Positions 39,567-53,071 of a stretch of 64,000 nt of DNA are shown in pieces. How positions within the stretch are numbered: position 1 is the stretch's first letter; the number at the start of each line of letters is the position of its first letter. The notes below the pieces were generated by a model, which was not told the DNA's origin, did no database searches, and saw nothing but the letters and a program-made list of their open reading frames with translations. The stretch is from Dirofilaria immitis (Eukaryota; Nematoda; Chromadorea; Rhabditida; Onchocercidae): positions 868,001-932,000 of the forward strand of contig JAKNDB010000098.1 in the NCBI GenBank assembly GCA_024305405.1. The letters run 5' to 3'. A program made the position numbers and the translations under genes.

Positions 39567-40175
39567 ATTATGGGAAGAAAGCCAGAATATTGAAATATAT
39601 TCTCTGTCGTATTTTTGAAATACTAAGCTCAATTTATATTTCAAATTTTACTTAGCTAGTATTGTTTTTTTAATATCAATAAAAGATTTTATGATTCTTT
39701 TTAATATCAATATGAAGTTTTATGATCCTTTTTAATATCAATATAAAATTTTATGATTGCAATTTTTTTTCTTCTAAATTTTTCAATTTTTTTGATAAAT
39801 TCTTATTGCTAAACAAAAATTAAAATTAATATAAAATACAAAATTTTCCTTTACTAAAATTCCTTCTCTAAAATCGAATAAAAGAAAAATAAATTAGTAA
39901 TATTTTGCGATAAACAACTTTTTCTTTATCAATTATTATCATAGAAAAACTTTTTTATGATTGTAGAAATTATATGTAAACAATTCAGTAAAATTGTTCA
40001 AGTTTTTATCATCACTGATCGTTGATCTTTACTCATGCAAAAAAAAACTGTCAACAATTCAATAATTTATTCTATAAATGTCAATATTATAAATTACTTA
40101 TTTAAAAAAAAATAATTTTCAAAATTGATTGGAAAAAATTATGAAATTGGATTATTATCAAATAACAGAATTGTG

Positions 40176-40177
40176 TG

Positions 40178-40265
<88 letters not shown>

Positions 40266-40286
40266 TAATAATAATAATAATAACAA
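40176..40286. repeat. AAT trinucleotide microsatellite
   Basis: About 36 ATA/AAT repeats with two AAC interruptions near the right end. It lies about 75 bases upstream of the first collagen start codon, just before the TTATTTTAG trans-splice-like acceptor ending at 40318. Confidence 0.97.
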
Positions 40287-40344
40287 ATTGATTAATATAA
40301 TATAAAATATTATTTTAGGATCAAAAATTTTGAATTATAAAAAA

Positions 40345-40360
40345 CTCCCTATAGAGGGAG
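40345..40360 (+). promoter_or_regulatory. Small hairpin touching the collagen start codon
   Basis: CTCCCT-ATAG-AGGGAG, a perfect 6-bp stem with a 4-base loop, ends on the base before ATG 40361. In such AT-rich DNA a GC-containing stem at this exact position may slow scanning or favour the downstream ATG at 40436. Function is inferred only. Confidence 0.4.
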
Positions 40361-43020
40361 ATGAAATCAAGAATTGATACCATCTATGCAGTACGTCAAT
40401 CAAGTGATCATTCACAAATCAACAAATGCAACATAATGGAAGATGATCCACTAGACGTACGTCGTGAACGTGCTTTCAAATGTATTATTTCCATAGCAAG
40501 TGCGCTAAGTATTTCAAGCTTGCTAACATTATGTCTTGTAGCACCATCAGCTTATAATTTTGTCGACAATATGGGAACATTCATCAAGCAGGATTTCGCC
40601 TTTTGTGATGTATGCACATTTTTCGTTTTATTTATTTATTTTTTTGTAAACAAAAATTTCATAATCTGAAATTTACGGAAGAATGATAATATTGTGAAAT
40701 TAATCAAAATATCAAAATGCCTGGTATTGATTATTCATAGAAATAGAATTTACAAAATATCTTTAAAAGCATATTATTAGCGAAACATGAAAATTCGCAA
40801 GCAATTATACATTTCTGTTTGCGAATTTTAATCATTGAAAATAGATTTTACGGCTAGTAAAGCAGCAGAAATTGAAATTCTATATGCTTAGAAATATATT
40901 ATTGAAAAATCAAATATGCAAACAGTCATATTTTCGGATAGCAATTAGTCAGTGAAAAAGAAAATGAATTTTAGGCTAATGAATAATCGAAATTGAAACA
41001 AATTTTAGTTAGAAAATGATTAAGAATATAAGCCTGAAATAATCGATACTCAATGTAATTGCTGATTAATTCGATCAATCCGACTTTTTTTCGCATTTTT
41101 GCCAAATTCGAATAAAAGTTGCAAACATCTTTCTGGCAAAAATTTAATTAAAATTATTAATTTGCTTGAAACTTCTAATTTCATTGCAATTATTGAAAAG
41201 TGTTATAACATTGTGCTTAACATTGAAATATTTTAAATGAGAAAATTTGAAGGAATAGTTCAGAAAAAGAATATGCAAAAATTTTAATTTTAATTAGTAA
41301 AATGAAAGAATATTGAATTTAAATAATTTGAGAAGAGAAGCAGACAAAGCAAATTAACATTAAAAAATTGGAATTGAAATTATAATTAAAATTCGTGCAA
41401 AATTATTAATTGAAATATTGCAAAATTAATTCTACTTCGATCTATTTTCAATTTTCTTTTGTCGACATTTTTAACAATTGTTGAAAATTTGTTAATTTAA
41501 TATCAAAATTGCTATATTTTACAACGAAAAGATATTTAGGAATGGAAATAAAAATTTTTAATCAAAATTAAAATTTAAAAATTAATAATTAAATAATTTT
41601 TCCAGAGTGCAACGCATGATTTAGAGGAAGAATTGTCGGTAATGCGACGAATAAATCCAAATCGAACAAGGAGAGATGTATCACATTTTGATGGCTTCAA
41701 TCCAACGACACTTTTCACAGAAAATGTCGCATTTCAAGAATGTCCTGGTACATTGGTTATCATTTGCAACTCTTCATTCACTAGGCCAATTTTTTAGAAG
41801 TCTAGGGCAAAAATTGAAATTTGAAATATTTTATACCGGAATTACTGCATAAAAAAATAAAATGACTTCGGAAATTTCAAATTTTTCTTGACATTTAATA
41901 AAAATTATTGATAAAGAAAAATTTATTTTAAAACAAAGAATTTAAGTTTATTTGTTTTTAGCATGCTGCATACCTGGTGAAAGAGGAGCGCCAGGTGATT
42001 CTGGTCTTCCAGGACTTCCTGGAAGTCCTGGTCCAGATGGTGCACCTGGTAGGCCTGGTGTTACACCGAATGCTTCTTGTATTCCAGAACGAGTATTTGA
42101 ACCACCACCATGTCTTCCATGTCCACAAGGTCCACGTGGTGTACCAGGACATCCTGGATTTCCAGGTGATCCAGGAGATCCTGGTATACCTGGAAAACCT
42201 GGTAATTTTACTATATTTCAATGGTATTTAGGATTATACTTTATTTGTTCTGTTTTAAAATGAAAATTTTAGATTTAGTACAATTTAAACGTTTTGAGGT
42301 GCTGATGGATTGCGTGGCAAGCCTGGTGAAGATGGACCACCAGGTCCACCTGGTCCAGAAGGTCCTGCTGGACCAGTCGGTGAGAAAGGCCCTACACCGC
42401 ACGCACACGTTATTCCTGGTCCTCCTGGTGATCCAGGTGATGCAGGACCATGGGGACCACCCGGACATCCAGGTTTGTCTATTTCGATTACAAAATTTAG
42501 CGTTAGAAAGAATTCATCAGATTTACATCATTCTTTTTCATTGTTTTAAAATTATGATAAATTATAAAATATGGGGCAATTTTCTAGGAGCAAACGGTGA
42601 GAATGGCTATCCTGGACCACCGGGTGAAAAAGGTTGGCCGGGACCACCAGGACCGCCAGGTATAGCTGGACCACCTGGTGCGCCAGGGCCTAGAGGAGAG
42701 CAAGGACCATCAGGTTTGTTCTATAATACGCATTGATCTTTGCTTGTTTCAAAATGTTAAATTAAAAAAAAAACTAAAAGTATTAGGAGCCAAAATCAAA
42801 TTTAAAATTTTAGGAACACCTGGAACATGTGTATGTCAGGATACGGAAATTGTCATAAATGATATGGCTAATCGAAAACCGCAAATGGAAATAACAGAGA
42901 GTAATCTCTTGCAAGGCGATGCAAATGTTTTGGAAATTACGAGATTTCCGACTTTGAAAGAGATTTCGGATGAATTGGATGAACAAACACTGCCTTCGCT
43001 TGCTGTAGAAAAAAGAGATG

Positions 43021-43069
<49 letters not shown>

Positions 43070-43175
43070 GGTAGACCCAAGTGCGCTATCTGACGTATCG
43101 CAAGAAGTACCATATTCAAATGAACATGTATTGGACAGTAGTGCTGCTGTTCATGATACTCCTGGTTATCATTAA
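40361..43175 (+). CDS. Cuticle collagen with furin-type site, CVCQ motif and polyglutamine tail
   Basis: Structural protein of the nematode cuticle. Six exons, 40361-40609, 41606-41747, 41962-42201, 42299-42472, 42588-42713 and 42814-43175, join cleanly to 430 residues. A second in-frame ATG at 40436 ([15 protein letters not shown]) is the more usual collagen N-terminus and may be the true start. A signal-anchor helix ([18 protein letters not shown]) is followed by NRTRRD, a subtilisin/furin-type site. Cysteine pair ACCIPG opens the Gly-X-Y part, which has blocks broken by CLPCPQG and ends [10 protein letters not shown]. The roughly 115-residue tail after the last block is long for this family and includes 16 consecutive Gln (about residues 381-396; 15 CAA then CAG). 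The tail ends DTPGYH. Its nearest relative here is the second collagen at 48.7 kb. Confidence 0.92.
43023..43070 (+). repeat. CAA repeat encoding polyglutamine
   Basis: Fifteen CAA codons and a final CAG in the last exon of the first collagen. As a pure trinucleotide repeat it is likely length-variable between individuals. Confidence 0.97.
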
Positions 43176-46100
43176 TCATATTATCAATAATATGATATCA
43201 ATTTTTGTTGAATGATCAATGCCAATGCATGCGTTAAGCTCGCAATATGCACGGGTAGCTAGCTCCTTAATACTTTTCCTATGCTTAATTACGCTGATTA
43301 CGATACTATTCTTATGTTTAAACACTAAAAATTTGTCTATTAAAACTTTATCCTTTTTTTTTTAATCATTTAGCAAGTTTATTTATAATTATAAAAATTT
43401 TCATGGATTACCTGGTGAAATTAATATGAATTATTTTATTTATTTATTTATTATATTTTTACAATAATTTCTTTTGTGTTAAATTCATAATATAGCTATA
43501 TATAGCTCAATTATCATTTATAATTATTTATTTTTGCCTTCCATTTTAATTATTCTAAAATTATAACATTTTGAGTAATATTAAAATTATATTTGCTCAT
43601 TTATATATTATGAAGTAGAAGGAAAAAAATGCAAAGAAAAATGTTAATTATTAGTGTGAAATTTTTCTTAGAGTAATTGATAATTTTTACTTTATCACTA
43701 TTTTTATCAATTATCAATTTTATTATGCATTCCTTTGCTTTTCATTTTTATTGATACCTTATTGAAAATCTAATGATATAATCGGAATTGTTTAAAATTT
43801 AAAAATTCTCAAAATTATTATCCTATGATAAAAAGTAATTTAAGAATGTTTTGAATTCAAAGGAAGAGATCATATACTTTTCATACCTCCTCGTATTATA
43901 AAAACATTGTATAACTATGATTATTGATTGATTGATTGATTGATTGATTAATTGATTCATTCATTTTGAAATGTTTTTCAATGTTCTACTATTCAAAAGC
44001 TGTTCTATAATAAATTAATTTAATACATCTTGAAAATGGCATGAAATTTAAAATAAAACAACTAAGATCGTCTAATGAATGACTGGCTTACAACTGATAT
44101 ATATATATTAAAAAAAAAAAACTTAGTACAGGAGCATTATCATTGAACAAATATAAAGATTATTTTGCTAATTTAATTGATAACCGTTATTTTGAAACTT
44201 TAGTCCTAAAACTCTCTAACAATGAAAAAGAAACTCAAGAAATTCTTGCATTTAAATATTTCGAGAATGAAGCTGAAATAAATAAAAGTCAGGCAAGTAA
44301 TTTTTAATGAATTTAAATTTATTTCTAGAAATTTGTTGACAATTTCATGGCTTAATCTATTTTTATGATAAAAATAAAATTTAAGAATTATTATTATCAA
44401 TTTCATTTTGAAATTATTCATTCCCTTTTTTAAATGAATAAAATTATTTGTTAATAATTTTATTTATTAGCAATAGAAATGAATCGATTTATAGTAAAAT
44501 TTCATAAAATAAAAAAGTAATAAAATTTCGTACCAAAAATTCTGTTAAAATATTTTCTGAAAGCAAAAAGAAAACGTTCTTAAAATTAAATTTAAGAATT
44601 TAATTTCTCAATTAAATTTATATGAATTTATCTCACAAATAATTTCTCAAAAACGTCGTTGTACATTGAAATTTCTACATTAATTTTCTTAGTTTTTAAA
44701 AATTTTTTTCAAAGATTTATTCAATTATTATTATTCTTTATCGAGTTCACGAAAATTATTTCTTATATCAAATTTTAAATAATAATTGAGAGAGAGAGAC
44801 AGGGGAAATAAAATTTTAATTTGATAAAACTAAAAATCCAAATTGGTTATATTATCAATTTTCAATTAATAACCAAATCATTATAAATAATTGTTTTAAT
44901 TCAAAAAACTAATTTCTTTTTATTACATAAATTAATAAAATTTGAATGCAGATAAACTGGATAATGCTTAAACTGATAAAAAGCTGATAAGCTAATCAAA
45001 CTATTTCTAAATATAGCAAATATTACTTTAACGTAGCAAATCATTCTTGTAGGCTTTATACAATTCTGATTAATAATTCAATTTATTTAAAATATTCGTT
45101 CCAAATTTTTATAATTCTTATTTATTTAAAATTCAAAATAATAATTTAATTTTGTCGAGCAATACTTTACCCTTTATTTGATCGCATTTTTCTATAAAAA
45201 TTATTTCTTTTCTATAGAAATTAAATTAATTATTATCATCTTTTAATGATTATTATTATCATCATTTCCTAATTACTGCAATTACTTCTTATGATTATCA
45301 TCATCGTCCTCTAGTTACAAAGACAATAATAAATTTTGAATTTAATAAACCCCGTAAAACAAAATTAGCATATTCTAGACTATATTATACTTAATATCGA
45401 ATATCTAAGTCAATACTGGAATGGCTTTCTAACCAGTTTTCAGTATGAAATTATAATGAATTGTTAAAAGTTCCAATTGAAGTATACAAAGAATTAAATT
45501 AAAAAATTTGCAATAATTAGAATTCATTTAAAATTTTACAAATCAGAATTCGAATTGAGTTAATTTCGATTTAGTAAAATATACTTTACCTGTTTATAGA
45601 TATAGGTATATTCTTTTTTAAAAAGATTTTAACAAAGTTTAATTTGACGTTTTGTATTAAAAACAATGCGACAATTTTCGCTGAGCGGATATTTCCGTTT
45701 TAATTTATTTTTCAATTTTACAATTTATACAACTTTATATTTCAATTTATCACACTTTGTGTAAAATTTTTTGCATACATTTTTGATTTTTGATCGTTTA
45801 ATTTTGGTAAATTTTTAGAAAAAATTTTGTTGCGCTAAATTTTTGGCAATTTTTGAAAATTTTAGTACAAAAATTAATTCATTTCTTTTAGCAATAAATA
45901 TTAATTTATTAAGAATTATTCTATGGAAAAAAGCTTTAAAATTGCTTATATATAAAAGAAATATTTAATTATTATTTTGTTTTCTTTTTTAAATTCATTT
46001 TGATTTTGATTTATTTTTAAATTTTAAAAAAAGGAAGAAATAAACGATGAAATGTATCTATCGAAAATATATTTAATTTCTATAATATATTTAAAATTGA

Positions 46101-48690
46101 TTTATATATTTGAAAATTTTTTTGAACTTTTTTTTTCATTAATCAATAAATGAATTTATTTAACAATTTATCACTTCATAGTTCAGTGTACTTTTCAATG
46201 ATTATATTTTAAACAAAATAAAAATTTTCACTAAAATTAAATTTTATTTAAAAGTTTATCAGAAAAAGAGACAAGATAAAATTTTAATCGATCATAATCT
46301 AACAAGAATTTTTGCAACAAAGGAGGAATAAGATGATCTTATTAGATAGCGAGATTAAAAAATAATATGATAATATTTTGTGATATGAATTATAAATTTT
46401 ACTTTTTAGATATTCAAAAATTTATTAAATTTTTTCTTTTTTTTCTTGATTATTCGAAATTGATTATTTATTTGCTTTAAATTGATTGATCGATCGATTG
46501 ATCGATTGATCGATTAATTGCTCATTAGATATATATTTGATGATTTGAACAGAAATATGCTTTTTTTTTTGATTTTTAATGACCTAATTTTGATTCGTCT
46601 TCCTGAAAGTCTGATAAGATAAGATTTTTTTCCTTTTTTTTAAATTTATGCTTAATTTAATTTTATGAATTTATAAATTATATCACATAGAAAAGTGAGA
46701 TACGATAAATTAAATAAGGACAAAAGGAAGTTTATTTGAGTCTTTGACCTCTAGCAGAGCAAATTTTGATGATAATTTAGGTCGTCGTACTGTTTAACCA
46801 TCGAAAAATTGTCACACTATCTTTGCTGCATGATGATTGTAAAGCAAATCATCAGTGTCATCAACAACATTAACAACTGGTAAACGATAGCAAAGTATTA
46901 AGAAATATACATATATCGATAATTCGAGAACTAATACTCTCGATGATATCATCATTTGTTACAATAATATCATAAAATTCATCATATTATTTAATTTCTG
47001 ATAGCTTCATATTTGCTATAATTGCAAAATTCGCATTTCATCTTGTAGAAGATCGCAATTGTATTTCAAGAAAGGTAATTTTTCGCTGTTTTTTTCTTTC
47101 AATTTATAGTTATCAAATAATTTTAACATATCTATTATGCCTATCATTTGATATCTGAAATTAATTTGATTAAATCTTCCTTAACATTATCATTATTATC
47201 ATTATTGATATTTGATTTCTATTTCATTTCTTATAAATGATTTTTATTATCAGAAATTGAATAAATTTTAAAATTATATATATATATATTTGAAATTAAA
47301 TGAATTTATTTGGGAGAATTCAAAAAATAAACTAACAAATGGTCGACTATATTCAGAATAAGTTAAAATATGAATGATTGAATTGTGCCATTTTTATCAT
47401 TAGTTTATCATTAAACTTATCATGTAAACATTCAACTTTGGGATGAACAACTTGTGTATAGCTATTTCTGAATATTTCGATTGAATTTATGCTAATATTT
47501 TGAACTTTTATTTAATTACAAATCATAAATTTTCAATCACTTGCATCATAATAGGCTTTGATTCAATATTTAAAATTAGTTAAAAGGCCAAGTTTCAATC
47601 GTAGGAAAAAAGATACAAATAATTTATCACAAAAAAAACCTATCATTGTAAAGGAAATTAAATTTGAAAAGATAGCTTTAGTAATCAGTTAAAAGATAAG
47701 CAATATAATAATTATTTAATTTCCAATTTAAATCATTTCCAATATTTATTTTTTCCATAAAAACAATTTAGAAAAGGTAGCAAGCAAAACTACGCAATAC
47801 TAAAATAGACAAATTTAGCATAAGAAGGCAATATAAAATAAGCCAAAAATTAAATTTGAAATTTATGCCTAACGAACTAAAGCCTTTTAATCAGATTATC
47901 GTTGATTAGTTGCTAATTTCAGTTCTGATAATTCTCGACAATCAAAACTATTCCACTTCATCTTGCATATAACAATTTTAAGGTTAATTTATTAAAATTG
48001 TAAAAAATTTTATCAAAATGAATAATTTAATTTTATTTGGCTAATTTTCTTAGCTTAGTTATTTCTCTGATGTTTAGAAGACTATAGGCTATATTATAAA
48101 ATAGTTTAACATTCTGGCAGCACATTTACCAGGATAAAACTTTTTTTTTTTTTTTAAATGATATGATATAAGAAATGGAGAAGTGATAACAGTGAAAAAA
48201 TGGCTTTAAAAAGATTAAGCTCAATTATGTTCATTTTTTTTTTAGAAAATTTTCATCAACTTTTTAGGCTATCGTTGATCATAACGTTATCTTAAAATTC
48301 AATCAACAAATTCTCTACTGATATAAAAATAGAGCTAAAAAAATAGGATAATTTAATCGATTAGTTAAATTTATTCGGACAATATGAAAGAGGACGAATA
48401 TACTGAAAGGTTTATTATTTTGTTCATTCAAATTTATTCCGCATAATGCTTAAAATTTTGATTGAGGTAGAAAAAAAGGAATTAATTTAAGGCTATTTGA
48501 AATTAATTTAAGGTTGGATAATATTTTAAATATTTTCGTGTAACTGATAACAAATTTTAAATGATAATAAAGTATTATTGGTCAATAAATAAATTTAAAT
48601 GTTTTTCAATAAATGATAATAAACTTTGACTAGTAAAAATGATAAGATTTCAATTTTATCAATAAATTGATAACGTAAAATTTTTATAGT
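43176..48690. other. Long AT-rich spacer between the two collagen genes
   Basis: No gene supported. It contains a GATT tetranucleotide run near 43,921-43,950, CGATTGAT repeats near 46,480-46,520 and several A/T homopolymers. A short minus-strand open stretch near 46,790-46,890 reads like protein for about 25 codons but has no partner exons I can identify. Confidence 0.55.
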
Positions 48691-50429
48691 ATGGAACAAT
48701 TTTCTCGATCAAGATTAACAATGCGACAACGTATGTATCATTTTGTTACCGGTCTACAAATTGCTTGTAGTTTTATATCATTATTGATATTATGTATTGC
48801 ATTACCTGTTATGTATAATAATGTTCAAACAACAATTGATTATGTTGATAATGGAATGCAATTTTGTGAGGTACTAAATTTTTTTTTTTTAAATTTTACT
48901 TATTTACTGAAATTTTAAAAACAAATTATTTATTAAATTTTATAATAAAATTACAAAAAAAGAAAACCGAAATTGGAATGTTTTTATTTTAGGAAATTTC
49001 TTTTTTTTTTTTAAGTTTATAAAATAATTTTAAATAATTAGCGTTCAAATGAAGAAGCATTGATGGAAGTTGAACATGGAAAATCGTATATTTTTTCAAA
49101 TAGAACAAGACGTCAAAGTTATGATCGAAATGGTGTTTATCAGGTTTAAAATCTTTGTGATATTTATCGTTAATCTTAGTTTTTTCTATTTATTTTTTCT
49201 ATATCTATTATTTTCTATTTTTTCAATTTAAACAAGCAAAATCTATCTTCTCAGGTTGCTGTCCTTGATGCTTATGAAATGTATATATATATATCAAAAA
49301 CGTTCCTTTAGGATATGAATATATATCAAAAACGTTCCATGTTAGATGAAGTAGCTGGTATACCAATCGAAACAGAATGCCCAGGTTGTTGCATCCCAGG
49401 TCCACCAGGACCACGTGGTCCAGGAGGTGCACCTGGAAAACCTGGATCTCCAGGACCAGCAGGAAAACCTGGCATTCCTGGAACAACTCCAAATCAAACA
49501 TGCCCAATACAGACAAATCGACCACCTCCACCATGTCGCCCGTGTCCAAAAGGTCCACCAGGTATTAAAGGATGGCCTGGATTTCCGGGTGACCCAGGTC
49601 CAGTTGGTAAACATGGAGCAGAAAGGTACGCTGTTATTTCATTTTCAATATTCTTTTTCTAAATTATGCAATAATTTAAATTTTAAAATAAAACTTTCAG
49701 GTAGAGATGGCGAAGATGGCGCGCCAGGTGAACCGGGACCACAAGGTCCCCAGGTTTTCAAGGTGGTCCAGGCATGCCAGGTGATAAGGGTCCAACACCA
49801 GAAAGTGAACTTCATGAAGGTCCACCTGGCGATCCAGGACCAATTGGACCAGTTGGTGCTCCTGGTCTACCAGGATTACCTGGTCGAAATGGAATGCAAG
49901 GTTAACTAGATTATTTTTATGAGAAAAAACTTCTAGTCTATCTTTCATTATTTGAAATAAACCTGATATTTAAAATGAATCAAAAAAATTTTGTTTAGGA
50001 CCACAAGGTGAACGTGGATGGCCAGGTTTACCAGGTGAACCAGGTGAACCCGGATATCCTGGTCCAGAAGGTCCACCAGGTGAACAAGGACCACCAGGTA
50101 AGCTTATCTAGGCCGCAAAAAAATGAATTTTAATTATCTTACAAATAAATAGAGCATAGATTTAAATTTTCCATTAACATCTAAATAATAGTTATTAAAT
50201 AAGTATCAAATTTAATTTTCCTTTATCAACTAAAAATTATCATATCATTTTTACTACAGTATTGATGATTTTTCGAATCGATTCTTTTTTTTCGTGATTC
50301 TCGTTTTCATTTCTGATTTTTTTTTCAGGCGAACCGGGAATATGCGTTTGTCAGAATGTTGATTCAATTATCCTTGTGAATCCTTCTGCTTCACAACCTC
50401 GAATAATGGGACGTACGATAAATAATTAG
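48691..50429 (+). CDS. Cuticle collagen, paralogue of the upstream collagen
   Basis: Six exons, 48691-48870, 49042-49143, 49312-49606, 49701-49900, 49999-50097 and 50329-50429, give 325 residues once one missing base is allowed for. The N-terminus ([20 protein letters not shown]) leads into a signal-anchor helix; NRTRRQ is the furin-type site. ECPGCCIPG opens the Gly-X-Y region, which is interrupted by [11 protein letters not shown] and ends [10 protein letters not shown]; the tail is short (ending RTINN). In exon 4 the reading frame slips at GGTCCCCAGG (49746-49755). One more C would restore Gly-Pro-Pro-Gly and keep the collagen register to the donor. Exon 3 should end at GTT-G|GTAAAC (49606), not further on, because that keeps phase with exon 4. 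It shares the CVCQ C-terminal motif and exon layout with the first collagen. Confidence 0.9.
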
Positions 50430-51418
50430 GCAATTAAGATTCAAAAGATACCTGAGATGACAGAAATATTTATAGTGAAAGTGTAAATTAGTAAAATAGA
50501 ATGATTAGTTACAGTTAAGAGAAAAATTTAGTAATTCTTTAATTAATTTATTGGGCGATGCATTAGACTCTTCATACAAATTCATTATCATCATGTATTT
50601 GTTATCACTGTTATCACTATAGATTAAACAATGATTAAATCAACAATGAATAAATGGAAAAAAATGATAACAACAAAATGAAATAAGAAGGTCATTTTAT
50701 TAAGTATTACAAAATGAACAACAATTTACCATCTCATTTTTCGGTGTAATATTTTGAAATAATTTAAAAAAATATAAAAAAATGGATAATTTTTATTGAC
50801 GTATTTTTATTCAATTAATTTTATTTTAAAATTATCAATTCAATTATTCATTTCTTCATAACAAATTATTTTTAGCAATTTGAAATTTATTCGAGATTCT
50901 CGAGAATATTATTTCTTCTTGATATTCAATAATTTCGAAATTTATCCAATAATTGAGGAAATTTCATTTCTTAGTAAAAGTTAATGAATTTGAAATTTAT
51001 TCAAGAACTCTAAGAGTTTCATTTCTATTTAATAATTGTTTTAAAATTATTCGAGAATTCTAAGGCTTTTATTTTTCCGCAACATTGATTATTTTTAGCA
51101 ATTTGGGATTCTGGGAATTCCAAGAATTTCATTTCCTTTTAGCAATTAATTTCTTTCTAATAATTTAAATTATTTAAGAATTTTTCTAAAAATTTTATTC
51201 ATTTTAAATTAATTTTTTCAACGAAACAAAATTATTTTAGAAATCTAACAATTCCATTTATTTTTTTCAATTAGTTTTTATAACAAATTAAAAATTCTTA
51301 AAAATTTAAAGCAATGTTATAAGAAAATTAAGAAAAGAATTACGCCTTAATTTAATATGAATTTAATAATAATTGAAATTTATAGCTACAAGCAATGAGA
51401 TAAAATTTAATTATTACT

Positions 51419-51596
51419 ACCTGTGCACTCATTAATAAATATCCATCATATCATCATTACCTGTGCATTCATTAATAAATATTCATCACCTGCGCATTCA
51501 TTAACAAATATCCATCATATCATTTATTATCTGAGCATTAATTGACAAATATCCATCACCTGCGCATTCATTAACAAATATGTATCATGCAGATTA
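51419..51596. repeat. Tandem repeat, five units
   Basis: Units with the core CACCTGCGCATTCATTAACA followed by AATATCCATCA, some carrying an extra TATCAT spacer, so unit length alternates at about 33-57 bases. Confidence 0.85.
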
Positions 51597-52022
51597 CATA
51601 GTTAATTAATCAATTATTTATCAATTTGTAACAATTTATTTCTGTTCTTGAAATAATTTGATATTTCAGTATTGATTTAAATGTGATATATTTAATCATT
51701 TTAAAATATTTATTTTTTCATCGGTGATCATCTATTCACACAACTCAATCAAATAGACATTAAAAATATTGTAACCAATAAATGGCTACAATATATTGTT
51801 TCAAGAGATTGATAATATATATATCATTTATATTATCAATATAAAAACTCGAGAATAATTTGCAATTTTAAGATAATCCTAAATTTTATGATTTAAAAAA
51901 TATTTTATCAAATTTTACAAATTTTTTATTAAAAGTAGAAAAGTTATTTTGCGATAATTCAATATAATAATTAAGATTTTGTAAATTTATTTTCAATTAA
52001 TTTTATTGCATAATTGATCAGA

Positions 52023-52187
52023 ATATAAAATCAATACGTAGATAATCAATGTATAGATCAAATCATATGATTTGAAAATGTAAAATCAATACACAGATAA
52101 TTAATACATAGATCAAATCATATAATTTGAAAATATAAAATCAATATATAGAAATCAATACATAGATCAAATCATATGACTTGAAAA
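52023..52187. repeat. Tandem repeat, three units of about 55-60 bp
   Basis: Core ATAGATCAAATCATATGA then TTTGAAAATGTAAAATCAAT, three times with few changes. Confidence 0.85.
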
Positions 52188-52795
52188 TTGTGATATTTCA
52201 TACAATTGCAAATAATTTCAATAATTTATAACAATATATTATTATGTATAGATTACTGTTAATATCAGTCTTATTGATGATTTTTTGTAATTTAAAAATC
52301 TTTTTTTGAATAAATTTTTCTACACTTTTTAAAAATTACTTTCATTGTATTTTGAAAGATATGCATTTGTATATTTTATAATTTTACTATAATTTTTATT
52401 TTATCATAAAATAATATTTGATTATCAGAGAAATTTGATTATATAATAATTTAACGATTAAGTTGAAATTAAATTATTTAATTGAAAAAGTTGCGAATTA
52501 TAAGTTAACATTATGATATAAAAAATACAATTTTTTATGATATAAAAAATGATATAAAAAATTATGATATAAAAATATAAAAAAATTAAATTCCAATTTC
52601 TGCTATCAATAACATTGAAATCATTAAGTAAATACAATTTTTTTAATAATATTTTCTTAAAAATTAAAATAAATTTATTTATTAAAATTTAATTCGTTTG
52701 AATAATACTTTGCTTTATTTTCCAACAACAAACATTATGCAAACTTAATTTTTGAAATAGATAAATAAGAATATAAAGATCTGATTTAGCATTAT

Positions 52796-52955
52796 CAAAA
52801 ATTAGCGTTAACGATAATTGATAAGATGGATTTATATTTGACAATTTACTTACAGTCAAGTATTAATGATAATTGGTAAGATGGATTTAAAGATGTATAA
52901 TAGTTTAATTACGATCAATCATTAATGATAATTGATAAGATGGATTTACAGGTGT
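52796..52955. repeat. Tandem repeat, three units of about 60 bp
   Basis: Core TTAATGATAATTGATAAGAT followed by GGATTTA, repeated three times with diverged spacers. Confidence 0.8.
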
Positions 52956-53071
52956 TTATTGAATAACTTAATTTGCCATTTAAAACTTTGTATAAACAAG
53001 AAAGCGATATTTACAAATATTTTGGCATAATTAATTAATTTGAAACAAATTAAAATCAATTCTCATCTTTC

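Larger units (their letters stand above)
35098..40360. other. Intergenic region between alpha-arrestin and collagen genes
   Basis: No gene supported. Local structure is listed separately: palindromes near 36,152-36,222, a nested palindrome 37,216-37,339 and a repeated block at 37.84 and 38.06 kb. A degenerate minisatellite lies near 39.14-39.57 kb and an AAT microsatellite near 40.18 kb. The 36,560-36,720 stretch is less AT-rich but has no open frame of note. A single NotI site (GCGGCCGC) near 37,383 is unusual for this composition. Confidence 0.55.
50430..53071. other. AT-rich intergenic stretch with three tandem-repeat arrays
   Basis: No gene supported apart from the repeats listed separately at 51.42-51.60, 52.02-52.19 and 52.80-52.95 kb. 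The 50.8-51.3 kb part has recurring AATTTGAAATTTATTCGAGA-like words, probably just composition. Confidence 0.55.

Noticed and set aside
41958..43179. Long antisense and out-of-frame open frames over the collagen exons
   Set aside because: They are shadows of Gly-X-Y codon bias and of the CAA repeat (polyVal and polyLeu readings) in real collagen exons.
46780..46900. Minus-strand stretch reading LPVVNVVDDTDDLLYNHHAA
   Set aside because: Protein-like for about 25 codons, but I found no partner exon, start or phase support in the 5.5-kb spacer.
49223..49948. Antisense open frames over the second collagen
   Set aside because: Same cause: GGT/CCA-rich collagen codons leave the other frames open.
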